A stretch of DNA of 64,000 nt from Bin80 sp964291275 (GCA_964291275.2 OZ219799.1:992001-1056000), one strand, 5' to 3'; shown: positions 44,670 to 54,482, counted from the stretch's first letter. Numbers and translations: made by a program. The notes: generated by a model from the sequence alone, not told the origin.

Positions 44670-45320
44670 CTACAAGATTATACTTGAAATATATCACATA
44701 TCATACAACTTTGCGTATTTCGCACTTGCAGAGGGCTATTCTCAATTCGGGTTCGACTGGTAGTATGTCTGTTAGGGAATTATGTACTTGACTGCAACTC
44801 GCGGGAACCTCTCCGGCAGTCGGACGGCAAACAGAGACACTGGCCAGATGGCAATCCAACCCAGTGCTTACACTAGCGTCAGTAGCAGTGATGCCATGAC
44901 CGTTTCTCAGTTTACCAAATTTATGGTCGTTTGTTTATGAACGAAACGGCTAGTGCCAATCGCAGCACCACGTACGGGTTATTACCTGGAAGCCAAGGAA
45001 AAGCGAAGAAGTTGGCTGATTTGGCGGGTAAATGCGCAGTCAACATTCACAGTACGTCCATGCAACGCCGTATAAGCTCCAGTGTAATTCCTGAGCCTAA
45101 ATACTACCTCGCGGGGCAGGTGCAGGGGTAAAAGATTGTCGAGAATTCATGGAAAGTGCGATATAGGTTGATGCCTATCACACGCCCCCTGCCCAACTAA
45201 GATTGAAGCATCCTATTAGGGTTACCGGACGAACGAAGATCTGTACAAATCATATCGTATAGCTTTTCGTGCATTTCCTGGACACAGTAGTTGCCGGCCA
45301 GATTAAGAAGAATCAGACAA
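44670..45320. other. Intergenic region between the PL17 gene and the sulfotransferase-like gene
   Basis: 651 bases. It should contain the promoter of the PL17-led operon at its left end (AT-rich 44670-44715, with the candidate operator relative ATATCATACAA at 44698-44708). The small ORFs here, such as 44931-45131, show no domain or signal and are not called. No tRNA or clear terminator recognised. Confidence 0.45.
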
Positions 45321-47018
45321 TCATTGATGGGTAAGCGTAATGGTTGCCGAAGAACCTCCGGCAATAATTCTGCATAAGTAGAGTCCGCGTGGGAGTGCCG
45401 TAGCGTCGAAGGCATAACTATACGCTCCCGGTGAGTGAAATTCATTTACCAGTGCGGTTACTTCCTGACCGAGTATGTTGAAAACAGTAATCTCAACATG
45501 TGTTGGCTTATCGACCTGAATGTCTATCGAGGTGCTTCCGCTAAACGGATTCGGGTAGTTGTGCAGCACCGTAAAGGGTAAGTCTGGAGTTGTGCCAGCG
45601 ATGCTTAGTTCGATGGGTCCGATAGGAGTTAAGACCCTTCCATCGAAACCTTCAAAATCTGTTCCGTATCGCAGCGCCCGATACACAGCATTCTGGAGGC
45701 GTGGGGAACCTGGAGGTCCGAACACTGGAATTACATCTCCCTGAGAGAGGGGTCCGGTCTGTACGACGGGATTAACGTATTCCCAGACTAATGCATCCGA
45801 ACCTGATTCAAGTTCGAAGATACGGCCAGTCATACCCTCGGCAATTAATGTGTTTCCATTGGGGAGGCGTTGTTGGCCTGAGACGAAATCACTAAAAAAT
45901 TCGCTTGGTGCAGAGAAAGTCCAAATAGACTCGGGGTCCTCATAGGTCCCATCTATTCCCTGTGCAAACCAAACTGCATTCCCGTAGATCTCTTCCATAT
46001 ACGGGAGCTTGAGCTCGTGTACGGTTGAGTAGTTGCCTTCCGGTTGTCCTACACCGTTTTCAAATACCATGAGGTTGCCCGCTCCCGGCATGCCATCTGG
46101 AATCCATAACACGGAATGCATAAAATGCAGCGTCTGATCATTGTCTGTTCCCAAACCGTACATCTGCGGGTTCCCCCATCGATACAAAAGCCGCCCACCC
46201 AATCCAAAAGTGCCACCTGTTACTCCCCGTGCTTCCTCTGTTGAAGTACTATGATCAATGACCCATATCTCGTTAACATAAGATGCACTGATGGCAATGA
46301 TGTCGAGTTCCTCATTGTAATCCAGTGCATTGAAATGGAGCCAGTCTCCGCCAATGGATGTGTTCACATCAATTCGTTGTGGGTGGTCGGAAATATTTTC
46401 CACGTAGGTGTCTAATAGCGGGGCATGATCTTGTGCGAGGTGATCCCAGGAATCCCACTGCCAGACAATTTCTGCACTATCAGGCAGTATAGGTTTAAAC
46501 TCTACGATACGTTCACTCAGGATGATCTCCTGACCATCGGCGAGGTTGGCTGGGTTGTATCCTGCGGTCAGTATTTCGTCCATATCGCGCATATCCCAGA
46601 CGATCGCGAGAATGTTGCCGTTTGGCAGGGGGACTACGTCATGGTGCAGCATATATTCATCGTTCACAAAGTCGTATTGCCATCGTATCATTCCGTCCCA
46701 TTCTATGATTTCGACACGTCCGGCTAAGCCTTGGAAGTTGGTCCACGAGTTTGGGGATGCCGAAGCTCTGAGCAAGGCACCATCCGGCAACAGTCTGTTG
46801 GTAGCTCCAAACCCAGAGTTGACGTGCCAACGATGGACTATTTGCCCTTCCAGATCGACCAAGTACACTGAGGGGTGGAGTATTGGGGCAATTAGTGTAT
46901 ATCCCTCAAATGTCCCCGGCATATTGCGCATGAGCCCGACAGTACGATCTTGTGCCTGTAAGGTGCTGGATACAGATAGCAGGATCAGGAATAAGCAGGA
47001 AGGTACGGATACTCGCAT
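45321..47018 (-). CDS. Arylsulfate-sulfotransferase-like (ASST) protein with T9SS sorting domain
   Basis: 565 residues from the ATG at 47018, which begins a clean signal peptide (VPSCLFLILLSVSSTLQAQ). The open frame runs upstream to 47336 and overlaps the next gene; that part is not protein-like. Beta-propeller features of ASST are visible: VDLEGQIVHRW, EYMLHHDVVPLPNGN, DWLHFNALDYN (H228, N230), LHFMHSVLWIPDG. The residue 18 after the conserved His, Arg in the E. coli enzyme and in the neighbouring paralogue, is Ser246 here, so catalysis may be altered or lost. The C-terminus is a T9SS domain (HNYPNPFSG, VFNILGQEV, GLYLCRIIA). ASST enzymes move sulfate between phenolic acceptors without PAPS. 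Surface location is inferred. Confidence 0.82.
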   Translation of the reverse strand: MRVSVPSCLFLILLSVSSTLQAQDRTVGLMRNMPGTFEGYTLIAPILHPSVYLVDLEGQIVHRWHVNSGFGATNRLLPDGALLRASASPNSWTNFQGLAGRVEIIEWDGMIRWQYDFVNDEYMLHHDVVPLPNGNILAIVWDMRDMDEILTAGYNPANLADGQEIILSERIVEFKPILPDSAEIVWQWDSWDHLAQDHAPLLDTYVENISDHPQRIDVNTSIGGDWLHFNALDYNEELDIIAISASYVNEIWVIDHSTSTEEARGVTGGTFGLGGRLLYRWGNPQMYGLGTDNDQTLHFMHSVLWIPDGMPGAGNLMVFENGVGQPEGNYSTVHELKLPYMEEIYGNAVWFAQGIDGTYEDPESIWTFSAPSEFFSDFVSGQQRLPNGNTLIAEGMTGRIFELESGSDALVWEYVNPVVQTGPLSQGDVIPVFGPPGSPRLQNAVYRALRYGTDFEGFDGRVLTPIGPIELSIAGTTPDLPFTVLHNYPNPFSGSTSIDIQVDKPTHVEITVFNILGQEVTALVNEFHSPGAYSYAFDATALPRGLYLCRIIAGGSSATITLTHQ

Positions 47019-47100
47019 TAGGATTAAGATTGTCTGATTATGAGGGTGTATCTCGTTGACGGAGTACTCCGCTTCTGCTACCTCTGATAGGTTTCGGAAA

Positions 47101-48654
47101 TCATTGACTGTGTGGATAGATCGGCAGCCGTTCGATGCGATGAAACGTGATGCCATATCGTGCTTCGGGATTGCGCACGGCAGCCTCATACACGACTTCT
47201 TTTGTTTGATAATCGACTTCGATTGTTTTCCCGTTTGGGCCATCTTCCCAGTTGGCTCCCGGCATAAATACCACGTTGTTTTCCTTCGGGTGAAAATCAA
47301 CGTCCGACACAATAGCTGAATAGGTAGTGGCACCACGTTCTCGACCGTATTCCCAGACTTGTTGAACGGTCATGGCATCATCGTCAAATAGATATTCGAC
47401 TGCGCGACTGAACACAGGTTGCCCCTGGTAGTGTCGATTGTCACCATTGTCAAATAAGAGCAAAGTTCCGTGTGGAGTTAATTCTGGGGCATGCTGATAC
47501 CATGCCCAGGAGAACTCCGAGTGATCGACAAAGCCGTCAAGAACGGCAGGATCTGTAATTGGCTGACCATTTGTATCCAAGGGTTGCAAGAGTTTGCTAT
47601 TCAGGTCTGTGCCATCACCAGCCGTGCCCCAATTACTGTGTGGCGCAAAGATCCAAATGACCTTATTATCGCGAGTTAGCTTGACCGTGCCTTGGACGCG
47701 TCCAGAAACAATTATGGCGTCTTTTGCCTCATCATATGCCAGACCATTGGCATGAAACCAGTCCCGGGCATTACTACTCCATACGCGTCGTCTTTGGTTT
47801 AGAGATTCTCTAAGATCCCATTCCTGCACAATGTCACCGGTCTCACGATCGATTTCCAGGATATGATCTTCTGTGGTAGCTAAGCCGTGCTTATTGACGG
47901 TGGCCAGCAGGTTGCCGTTCGTAAGCTCCAAAACGTTATGATGGAATCCGTAGCCGGGCAGGAGCCATTCGTTGATCACTCTGCCCAGCATATCCATTTC
48001 GACGAGACGTCCACTACTACCGTCTCCGAAGTACAGATTACCGTTCCTGAGTCGCTCGACGCCTGCATCATAAAACAGGTTTCCGAGTACGGGATGTGTA
48101 TCCATGTTCGCATACCAGCGAATATTGCCGTACTGGTCAAATATGAACGGGATTTGAGGCAAGCTGCTGCCAGAGCGTCCGAAGAAACTAACCAGGTTCA
48201 TGCCGGGCATTTTTCGTTCAGTATTAACGGTGACTTGGATTTCCGGCAACTCGGGCAAAAGCTGTGGGGTATCGATAGATCGGTTTTCTTCTCCTAAGAG
48301 CTGGTCGTCGGCGTCGTAGAATCTAATCAGCAACGTGTTACGATGCGCGGGATAGAGTCCGAGTACAGGGAGGGCAAAAGACGTAGCCCTTTCTTCGAAG
48401 CGGTTTGTGAGTGATTCAGTATCATTCTCTCGACCCAAGATCTCAAGCTCTACCTGTACTGGTTGGCTGGTTTCCAGCTTAAGTTCCGCCGCAAGGGGTA
48501 CATAGCCGGTTGGGTTGAGAAGAAGGCTTTCACTTACGATAAAGCTTTCGAGTCCAGGGGTTGTTGGGTCCGAAGTGCTGGGACCACTGTCGCAACCCAG
48601 GGCCCAACAGAAAGCAAAAACTATTAACCAGGAGTTTTTGCTAGAGAATGACAT
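47101..48654 (-). CDS. Arylsulfate sulfotransferase (ASST)-like lipoprotein
   Basis: 517 residues with a lipoprotein signal (FCWALGC). An N-terminal beta domain (about 25-150) precedes a propeller. Active-site-like residues are all present: GFHHNVLELTNGN (cf. His252 of the E. coli enzyme, from memory), DWFHANGLAYDE with H301 and N303, SGR with R319 exactly 18 after H301 (cf. H356, N358, R374), and YQHAPELTPHG in the region of the sulfurylated His436. It is therefore probably active, transferring sulfate from one aryl or alkyl ester to another in the periplasm or at the membrane. The paralogue 82 bases downstream lacks the Arg. With the neighbouring sulfatase it forms a sulfate-ester module. 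Confidence 0.82.
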   Translation of the reverse strand: MSFSSKNSWLIVFAFCWALGCDSGPSTSDPTTPGLESFIVSESLLLNPTGYVPLAAELKLETSQPVQVELEILGRENDTESLTNRFEERATSFALPVLGLYPAHRNTLLIRFYDADDQLLGEENRSIDTPQLLPELPEIQVTVNTERKMPGMNLVSFFGRSGSSLPQIPFIFDQYGNIRWYANMDTHPVLGNLFYDAGVERLRNGNLYFGDGSSGRLVEMDMLGRVINEWLLPGYGFHHNVLELTNGNLLATVNKHGLATTEDHILEIDRETGDIVQEWDLRESLNQRRRVWSSNARDWFHANGLAYDEAKDAIIVSGRVQGTVKLTRDNKVIWIFAPHSNWGTAGDGTDLNSKLLQPLDTNGQPITDPAVLDGFVDHSEFSWAWYQHAPELTPHGTLLLFDNGDNRHYQGQPVFSRAVEYLFDDDAMTVQQVWEYGRERGATTYSAIVSDVDFHPKENNVVFMPGANWEDGPNGKTIEVDYQTKEVVYEAAVRNPEARYGITFHRIERLPIYPHSQ

Positions 48655-48893
48655 ACGACTGTAATGTATTTGTCATAACTAATTGCTTGGCCCATTTCCG
48701 CTAAGTTAAGGATTTTACGTGTCGATGTGACAACGTTCTTGATTGGCTTGCCAGCAGTTATTACACGGGGCAACCCCAAAACATAGATCTAACTGGCAGA
48801 TGTTACCGGGAATTTCCGAGTATTTGGTATTGTTACAAGCTTGCACCCAGCGCGCAAGGGTTCATCTATGGATGCTCCAAGCACCGGGCGGCA

Positions 48894-50306
48894 TTAATAG
48901 TCAGCTTCATTAGCACTGGCTTCTTGGGATGTCCTCCACTGGTTCCACTCCGCAACCATCTCATTTAGTTTTTCGGGATGGGAAGCAGCGATGTTGACTG
49001 ATTCAGAGGGGTCTCTGGAAATATTGTATAATACAAAAGTTTTACCTCCGTCATTACTATAGATCTTATAGGCTTCATTAATCAGACTAGCTTGTTGCCG
49101 GAACCTGAACGCTAGATTTTTCTCTCTCTTTTCTACTGTTCCGTTGATAAGGGGCAATAGACTCACTCCATCATAAGGGCGATTGTATTTCCCCAGATTG
49201 ATATTCAGGATACTGGCAATGGTAGGAAAATAGTCTGAAGTAAAGCATGGTGATTCCAGAGTACTGCCTGATAAAATTTTTCCCGGCCATTCCATCACGG
49301 CGGGGACTCTTATCCCTCCCTCGTAGAGACTTCTCTTTCTGCCTTTGAGTCCCTTGGTGGTTCCTTGGGTTCTTCCTGTTACAGCTGTGCCTTCAGGGCC
49401 GTTGTCACTGGTGAAAAACAATATTGTATTGTCAGCTACTCCCAATTCTCGAAGGGTTTTTCTTAAGCGTCCCACTTGTTCGTCCATGGCAGTCAATGTT
49501 CCGTAAAAGTGTTGTTGATCTTCGGATAAATTATTGTATTGCTCTTTATAGTGTTCCCCCGCAATAACAGGGAGATGTGGCGTATGGAACCAAACAACGC
49601 CTAAGAATGGTTGATCTTTTATTACCGCATCTTCAACGAAAGGGATTACCCTGTCCATGATCACACGGGAATCGTCCCCCTCTAGATTTTTTGTTATAAT
49701 CTCACCCGGCTCTGACCAATAAAATGTATTAAATGGTCCTCGCTCTTCCAGAGATGACGATACATCGCCTGCGGAACTGGAAGGTGTAATCATAGGATCC
49801 CAAGTAGGCACTTTTGATTCGGTCACAAAGTACGTATCAAAGCCATGTTCTGAGGGTGGCGAATAGTGGGCATCATGCTGAGGTCTGCCTCCCCGATTGG
49901 CATCAATGGTGTCACGTGTCAAGGTCCCTAAATGCCATTTTCCAAAAATCCCTGTGACATACCCTACTTCCTTGACCAATTCTGCCAGAGTTATTTCTTC
50001 AGTTTTTAAATGACCACAATTGGCATGGCAGATACCATAGCGAAGTGGGTGACGCCCAGTCATTACACTTCCACGGGTAGGTGAACACACTGGCGAGGCA
50101 GCATAGAAGCGGTTGAACACCATGCCGTTAGATGCCATCTCATCTAGGTTGGGGGTTCGTAGATAAGGATGCCCATTATAACCCGTATCTCCCCACCCTT
50201 GGTCATCTGTCATAATTAGAATAATATTAGGAAGTGTTGCTTCCCGCGACTTTTTCTGGCATGACGCTATGAATAACGGCAGTAAAAAGGCGATCAATAT
50301 TTTCAT
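48894..50306 (-). CDS. Lipoprotein sulfatase (S1 family), low GC
   Basis: 470 residues with a lipobox (LFIASC). Sulfatase features are complete: PNIILIMTDDQGWGD (metal ligands), C74-S-P-T-R formylglycine motif, GKWHLG, HTPHLPV, FFTSDNGPEG and KGRKRSLYEGG. Cys-type maturation is required. It resembles arylsulfatase A/N-acetylgalactosamine-sulfatase types; the substrate cannot be read. Hand counts over four stretches give roughly 37-47% GC against about 50% for neighbours, and the flanks are long non-coding gaps, so recent acquisition is plausible. It is about 240 bases upstream of the ASST pair on the same strand. Confidence 0.92.
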   Translation of the reverse strand: MKILIAFLLPLFIASCQKKSREATLPNIILIMTDDQGWGDTGYNGHPYLRTPNLDEMASNGMVFNRFYAASPVCSPTRGSVMTGRHPLRYGICHANCGHLKTEEITLAELVKEVGYVTGIFGKWHLGTLTRDTIDANRGGRPQHDAHYSPPSEHGFDTYFVTESKVPTWDPMITPSSSAGDVSSSLEERGPFNTFYWSEPGEIITKNLEGDDSRVIMDRVIPFVEDAVIKDQPFLGVVWFHTPHLPVIAGEHYKEQYNNLSEDQQHFYGTLTAMDEQVGRLRKTLRELGVADNTILFFTSDNGPEGTAVTGRTQGTTKGLKGRKRSLYEGGIRVPAVMEWPGKILSGSTLESPCFTSDYFPTIASILNINLGKYNRPYDGVSLLPLINGTVEKREKNLAFRFRQQASLINEAYKIYSNDGGKTFVLYNISRDPSESVNIAASHPEKLNEMVAEWNQWRTSQEASANEADY

Positions 50307-51045
50307 TTAATGACGCGTATTTCCCCAAGGTTTTGATGATTAGATCGAGACAAGCTATCTATTGCCTCCACGAGCACACGTCAACCCACAAAATACAAGA
50401 CCGCAAGGTATCTGTCCGATAGTGTCAATACAAAGGTGTACTGTCGAATCTATGTTGCTTCCCCGGGCGAAAATGTATTGTTACGGTACATTAGGCTCAG
50501 TTCGAGCAGGTACACCTTGCTGGTGCTCGATTTGTTAGTAGAGGCGCTGCTGCGGTCAAATAATCCTCGAAAGCTGTGCGGAATCCGACTCGGGTTTGGA
50601 CCAAATCTTCCGATCGGATACCAGAATCCATCAAATCTGACTGTACAATAATTAATACCCACTAACACGAAGTGAATTATATATTCGGAGTAATATCTTA
50701 TGCGGCAATCTGCATATCCATTTTACGGGTCATAAGGGTTGTACCCCGGACGTCCTCGCCGGCAGTTGTCCAACCCCGGAGGCCAGATTGTTTGGGCCAC
50801 ATTCAGGTCCGAATGGCCACAAGCCATACACTAGAATTTCTTTTGTGTCGTCCGATTGTGTGTTCGGATGCCCGCAGGCATGCCAAATCTGACTGGTTAC
50901 TCAGGGATATTATTCCTCAATAAAACCATGAATAGTACTTGCATCTTTGGTAAAAAAGTATTATTTAGTAACAGGTGGTGTGCGGCGGGTATCTTTTCCG
51001 CTGCGCTACCGCTTGTCATTCCACTCACCAAAACCAACCGAAAAA
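50307..51045. other. Long intergenic region
   Basis: 739 bases without a gene I can support. Overlapping ORFs of about 70 codons occur on both strands at 50436-50668 but have no signal, domain or plausible start. The region next to an AT-rich sulfatase may hold decayed sequence. Confidence 0.4.
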
Positions 51046-51372
51046 ATGTTGAGAAAAGTCTTAGTTATCGCGATGGTCGTTCTGGCCGTCGTTCACGGCT
51101 TGGGTCCTGATATGATTGACGGGAACGTTGTGCCTCTATTGTTGGTCTTGTCAGGCCTCGCGTATGGAGCCGTTGCAACAGATGCGGAGAACCCGACCGT
51201 TTACTTAGTGGTCGTGTTAGCGGCTGCGGCTGCTTCACACGCAGATGTGTTGTCTAGCATACCAGGCATAGGGGAGTATCTTGACAGCATATTGGATGCA
51301 GTGATGCACGCGTTGTATGCATCCGCAGTTACGATCTTGTCTGTGCGGGCGTATAATCGAGTCAGAGGATAG
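51046..51372 (+). CDS. Small membrane protein, unknown function
   Basis: 108 residues from the ATG at 51046; the open frame extends back to 50947 but the upstream part is not membrane-like. The A-rich leader directly before the ATG is suited to initiation. Three hydrophobic segments are visible: KVLVIAMVVLAVVHGLG, NVVPLLLVLSGLAYGAVA and VYLVVVLAAAAASHADVL, with a final amphipathic VMHALYASAVTILSVRAY and a basic end (NRVRG). No family recognised. I accept it as real because the hydrophobic pattern is orderly and the start is good. It stands alone ahead of a structured non-coding stretch. Confidence 0.65.
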   Translation: MLRKVLVIAMVVLAVVHGLGPDMIDGNVVPLLLVLSGLAYGAVATDAENPTVYLVVVLAAAAASHADVLSSIPGIGEYLDSILDAVMHALYASAVTILSVRAYNRVRG

Positions 51373-51736
51373 GAGGCAGGCCAGTCAGGCCAATTTTTTG
51401 GGAATAACTGGCGTGATTTATTGACATTGTCAGGTTGCCGTGAAGGTGACCAGGGTTGATGTGTCCCCACGTTTTACCAAGAGTGATCTGCTAGGCGCTG
51501 CGTGGTTGGTTCGGATATGTTATTTGGCCTGATTCGGAGTTCATAGGTTCCGGCCGGGGCGTTGTGAAGCGGAGATCGAGCGGGGTGCTGTCCTTGCCAC
51601 TTGGTTCCGGCAGATATTCTGCCGTCTTGCCCGCCTCAAGCGGAGGCTAGGCTTAGTAGACTGAGCCGAACGACGCTTGGTGAGTGGTTTCGCGGGTGTG
51701 GGTAAGATGGCGAACTTACACGTTCAGTCACCAAAG
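51373..51736. other. Intergenic region containing a hairpin-rich GC-rich stretch (possible ncRNA)
   Basis: 364 bases between the membrane protein and the tRNA. In 51608-51667 three hairpins follow one another: CGGCAG/CTGCCG with a 5-base loop (51608-51624), GCCTC/GAGGC (51633-51647), and a 7-pair GGCTTAG/CTGAGCC stem with loop TAGA and one U-G pair (51650-51667). The strand cannot be assigned. No tmRNA, RNase P, SRP or 6S signature was recognised. An unassigned structured RNA is possible. Confidence 0.35.
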
Positions 51737-51809
<73 letters not shown>

Positions 51810-51971
51810 TTACCCCGCTGCGGGTTACACAAGGTTTTTGCTTTGTAGTTCCGGGCTGTGTCTTTCCATGCTACCGTAATCCTCACATTACGGCGAAGTC
51901 TAGTTGATCAAGTCTTCGGTAAAATGGTTTAGTCGCACGGTAAATCATTTGTCTTGGCGGGGAGACGGACT

Positions 51972-54446
51972 ATGGAACGTACAGAATATAAACCGGTGCA
52001 GGTCACCAAATTTGGAGGCACTTCAGTAGATACTACGGAGCGAATTAGGCGGGGTGTCCGTTTAGTTCAGGAAATTGCCGCAGATGTTCAGCGTGTGGTG
52101 GTGGTTTCAGCAATGGGAGGAGTTACCGACGAATTGCTGAAGTCCGTGGAAGCGTCTCTTTTAGGAAAAGGATTTCCAAACAACATTGTCGAACAGTTAC
52201 GTGATAGGCATGCGGCGGCAGCGCACGGACTTGCGCTCAGTGGGGAGCAGCGGGAACTACATGAGTATTTGGAGGAGCTCTGGCGGGAGCTGGAAAGATT
52301 ATTGCAGGGAATTGCTCTTTTGGGAGAATGCACAGCTCGCACTAGGGATGCCATTCTAAGCATCGGTGAGCGGGCCTCCGCTCCGCTTGTAGCGGCGGCG
52401 TTTCGTGCTGTCGGTGAAAAGTCTAGGCATATGGACGCCCGCAGCCTAATCAGGACGGATGCAAATTACGGAGAGGCGCATGTGGATTTTGATGAATCCC
52501 TTCGCCGGATTCGAACAAGATTCGAAGATATTCCACGCGATCAGATTACGGTTATAACCGGATACATTGCTTCTGCTCCAGATGGATCCACCACCACGTT
52601 AGGACGATCAGGGAGTGATTTTACGGCAACCATTCTTGGTTTAGCGCTGCGTGCACGGCGTGTGGTCATCTGGACGGATGTTGATGGAGTGTTATCCGCT
52701 GATCCTCGGGATGTCCCTGAAGCCTTCCCGTTGGCCCGCCTCAGTTATACCGAAGCGGCAGAAATGGCTTATTTCGGGGCTCGCATCCTGCATCCTCGTA
52801 CAATGCGACCTGTACAGGCGCTGGGTATTCCACTCCTGATCAAAAACTCTCTAAATCCCAAGGCGCCAGGTACACTTATCTCTAATGAGTCGCGTTCGGT
52901 AGAGCTCAGAGTAAAGGCTATATCTACCATTAGGGACGTTGCGGTGGTAATGTTGGAGGGGAGCGGCATGTTAGGTATGCCGGGAATCGCTGCTCGTGTG
53001 TTCGTTCCTTTGGCAGAGCAGAAGATCAATGTGCTGATGATTGCCCAAGCTTCCAGCGAGCACAGTATTTGTCTGGTTGTTCGCGAATCGGATTCCGATT
53101 CTGCAATAGAAACGCTGCGGAATGCATTCAAGCGGGAATTGGTGCACGGAGATATTAGTCGGATTTACTCCATCCCAAGGTGTGCAATTGTATCTGCCGT
53201 AGGCGATAAAATGCGACATCATCCGGGGTTGGCTGGTCGCATGTTCGCTACGCTGGGGCGCAGTCGTGTCAATGTACTGTCGATTGCGCAGGGGGCGGCC
53301 GAAACGAATATTTCAGCGGTTGTAAGGGACGATGAGGTTCGGCGGGCTGTACGTGCCTTGCATGAGGCGTTTCCGCTGGGGCGTTTGCGTGCTCACGTAT
53401 GCCTATTAGGACCGGGGCGCATTGGCGCCCACCTACTGCAGCTCTTGGCGAAACAGCATAACGATCTGTTGGAGCGTGTTAAGCTGAATATTAAGCTCAT
53501 AGGGCTTGCTAATTCCAAAACAATGCTTTGGGATGCCGATGGTCTTGAATTTGGCACAGCAGTTTCCAAGCTTGCGGGCGGGCGTCCGACCAACCTGGAC
53601 TGGTTGGTAGAACAACTGGGCGCCAGTCGACTGGAACGGATCATTGTTGTGGATGCTACGGCAAGTCAGGCAGTCGCAGCCCGGTATCCCGACTTCCTTG
53701 AGCTCGGACTGGGGGTGGTAACCGCGAATAAACTGGCTAATACGCTGGATCTGCCGTTCTACCGACGTCTACAAAAAGCGGCAAAGCGGCGCGAAGTAGC
53801 TTTCCGTTACGAAACCACGGTCGGTGCAGCCCTTCCAGTTATTTCCACACTCAAGGATCTGGTAAGAACCGGCGATCAGGTTCACAGGATCGAAGGAGTT
53901 TTATCAGGGACACTGGCGTATGTTTTCAACAGTCTTGATGCAGGAGAATCTTTTTCATCAATTGTGGAGCAGGCACACGCGAATGGCTGGACAGAGCCGG
54001 ATCCGGCTGATGATCTAAGTGGGGAAGACGTAGCTCGAAAACTACTGATTTTGGCCCGCGAGATTGGTCTTGCTGTCGAACGAAATGATATTAAAGTCGA
54101 ATCCCTGTTACCAGGAGGACTTCAGCCTGGTAGCCCGAAAGCTCTATTTGGTGAGCTAAGGAAGGTCGATCATGAGTGGAAAGCGCGGGTTGAGGAGGCG
54201 GCGCGTAAAGGCAAGCGGTTGCGTTATATCGCCAGACTTGAGGGTGGACAATTAGATGTTAGTGTTCAGTCTGTATCGAGTGATTCACCGTTTGCTACAG
54301 CGCCAGGGCGGGGGAATGTTGTTGTATTCACGACGGATCGTTATGACGATGAGCCGTTGGTTGTGCAGGGGCCGGGTGCAGGCCTAGGGGTTACAGCTGG
54401 AGGACTTCTTGCTGACCTGATCTACTCAGCAGAAATTATGCCCTGA
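51972..54446 (+). CDS. thrA: Bifunctional aspartate kinase / homoserine dehydrogenase
   Basis: 824 residues from the ATG at 51972; a TTG at 51954 adds six residues, and GGGGAGA about 10 bases before the ATG may be the ribosome site. The aspartokinase domain begins VTKFGGTSVD, with GRSGSDFTATILG and DVDGVLSADPR. ACT regulatory repeats occupy about 320-460 (KINVLMIAQASSEHSICLVV and VNVLSIAQGAAETNISAVV). Homoserine dehydrogenase follows from about 475 (LLGPGRIGAHLL, VTANKLA, YETTVGAALPVI, SGTLAYVFN, GWTEPDPADDLSGEDVARKL). It catalyses the first and third steps of threonine/methionine synthesis and supplies aspartate semialdehyde for lysine. It lies just upstream of dapB and dapA, which share the branch point. 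Confidence 0.95.
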   Translation: MERTEYKPVQVTKFGGTSVDTTERIRRGVRLVQEIAADVQRVVVVSAMGGVTDELLKSVEASLLGKGFPNNIVEQLRDRHAAAAHGLALSGEQRELHEYLEELWRELERLLQGIALLGECTARTRDAILSIGERASAPLVAAAFRAVGEKSRHMDARSLIRTDANYGEAHVDFDESLRRIRTRFEDIPRDQITVITGYIASAPDGSTTTLGRSGSDFTATILGLALRARRVVIWTDVDGVLSADPRDVPEAFPLARLSYTEAAEMAYFGARILHPRTMRPVQALGIPLLIKNSLNPKAPGTLISNESRSVELRVKAISTIRDVAVVMLEGSGMLGMPGIAARVFVPLAEQKINVLMIAQASSEHSICLVVRESDSDSAIETLRNAFKRELVHGDISRIYSIPRCAIVSAVGDKMRHHPGLAGRMFATLGRSRVNVLSIAQGAAETNISAVVRDDEVRRAVRALHEAFPLGRLRAHVCLLGPGRIGAHLLQLLAKQHNDLLERVKLNIKLIGLANSKTMLWDADGLEFGTAVSKLAGGRPTNLDWLVEQLGASRLERIIVVDATASQAVAARYPDFLELGLGVVTANKLANTLDLPFYRRLQKAAKRREVAFRYETTVGAALPVISTLKDLVRTGDQVHRIEGVLSGTLAYVFNSLDAGESFSSIVEQAHANGWTEPDPADDLSGEDVARKLLILAREIGLAVERNDIKVESLLPGGLQPGSPKALFGELRKVDHEWKARVEEAARKGKRLRYIARLEGGQLDVSVQSVSSDSPFATAPGRGNVVVFTTDRYDDEPLVVQGPGAGLGVTAGGLLADLIYSAEIMP

Positions 54447-54482
54447 TTGCTACGGGGCCTTGTCACAGTCGATTAAACTTTG

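Noticed and set aside
47019..47336. 106-codon N-terminal extension of the T9SS-type ASST frame
   Set aside because: It overlaps the paralogous ASST gene and is low-complexity basic sequence. The ATG at 47018 begins a textbook signal peptide.
50436..50668. Overlapping ORFs of about 70 codons on both strands
   Set aside because: They mirror each other on opposite strands, with no initiation context, signal or domain.
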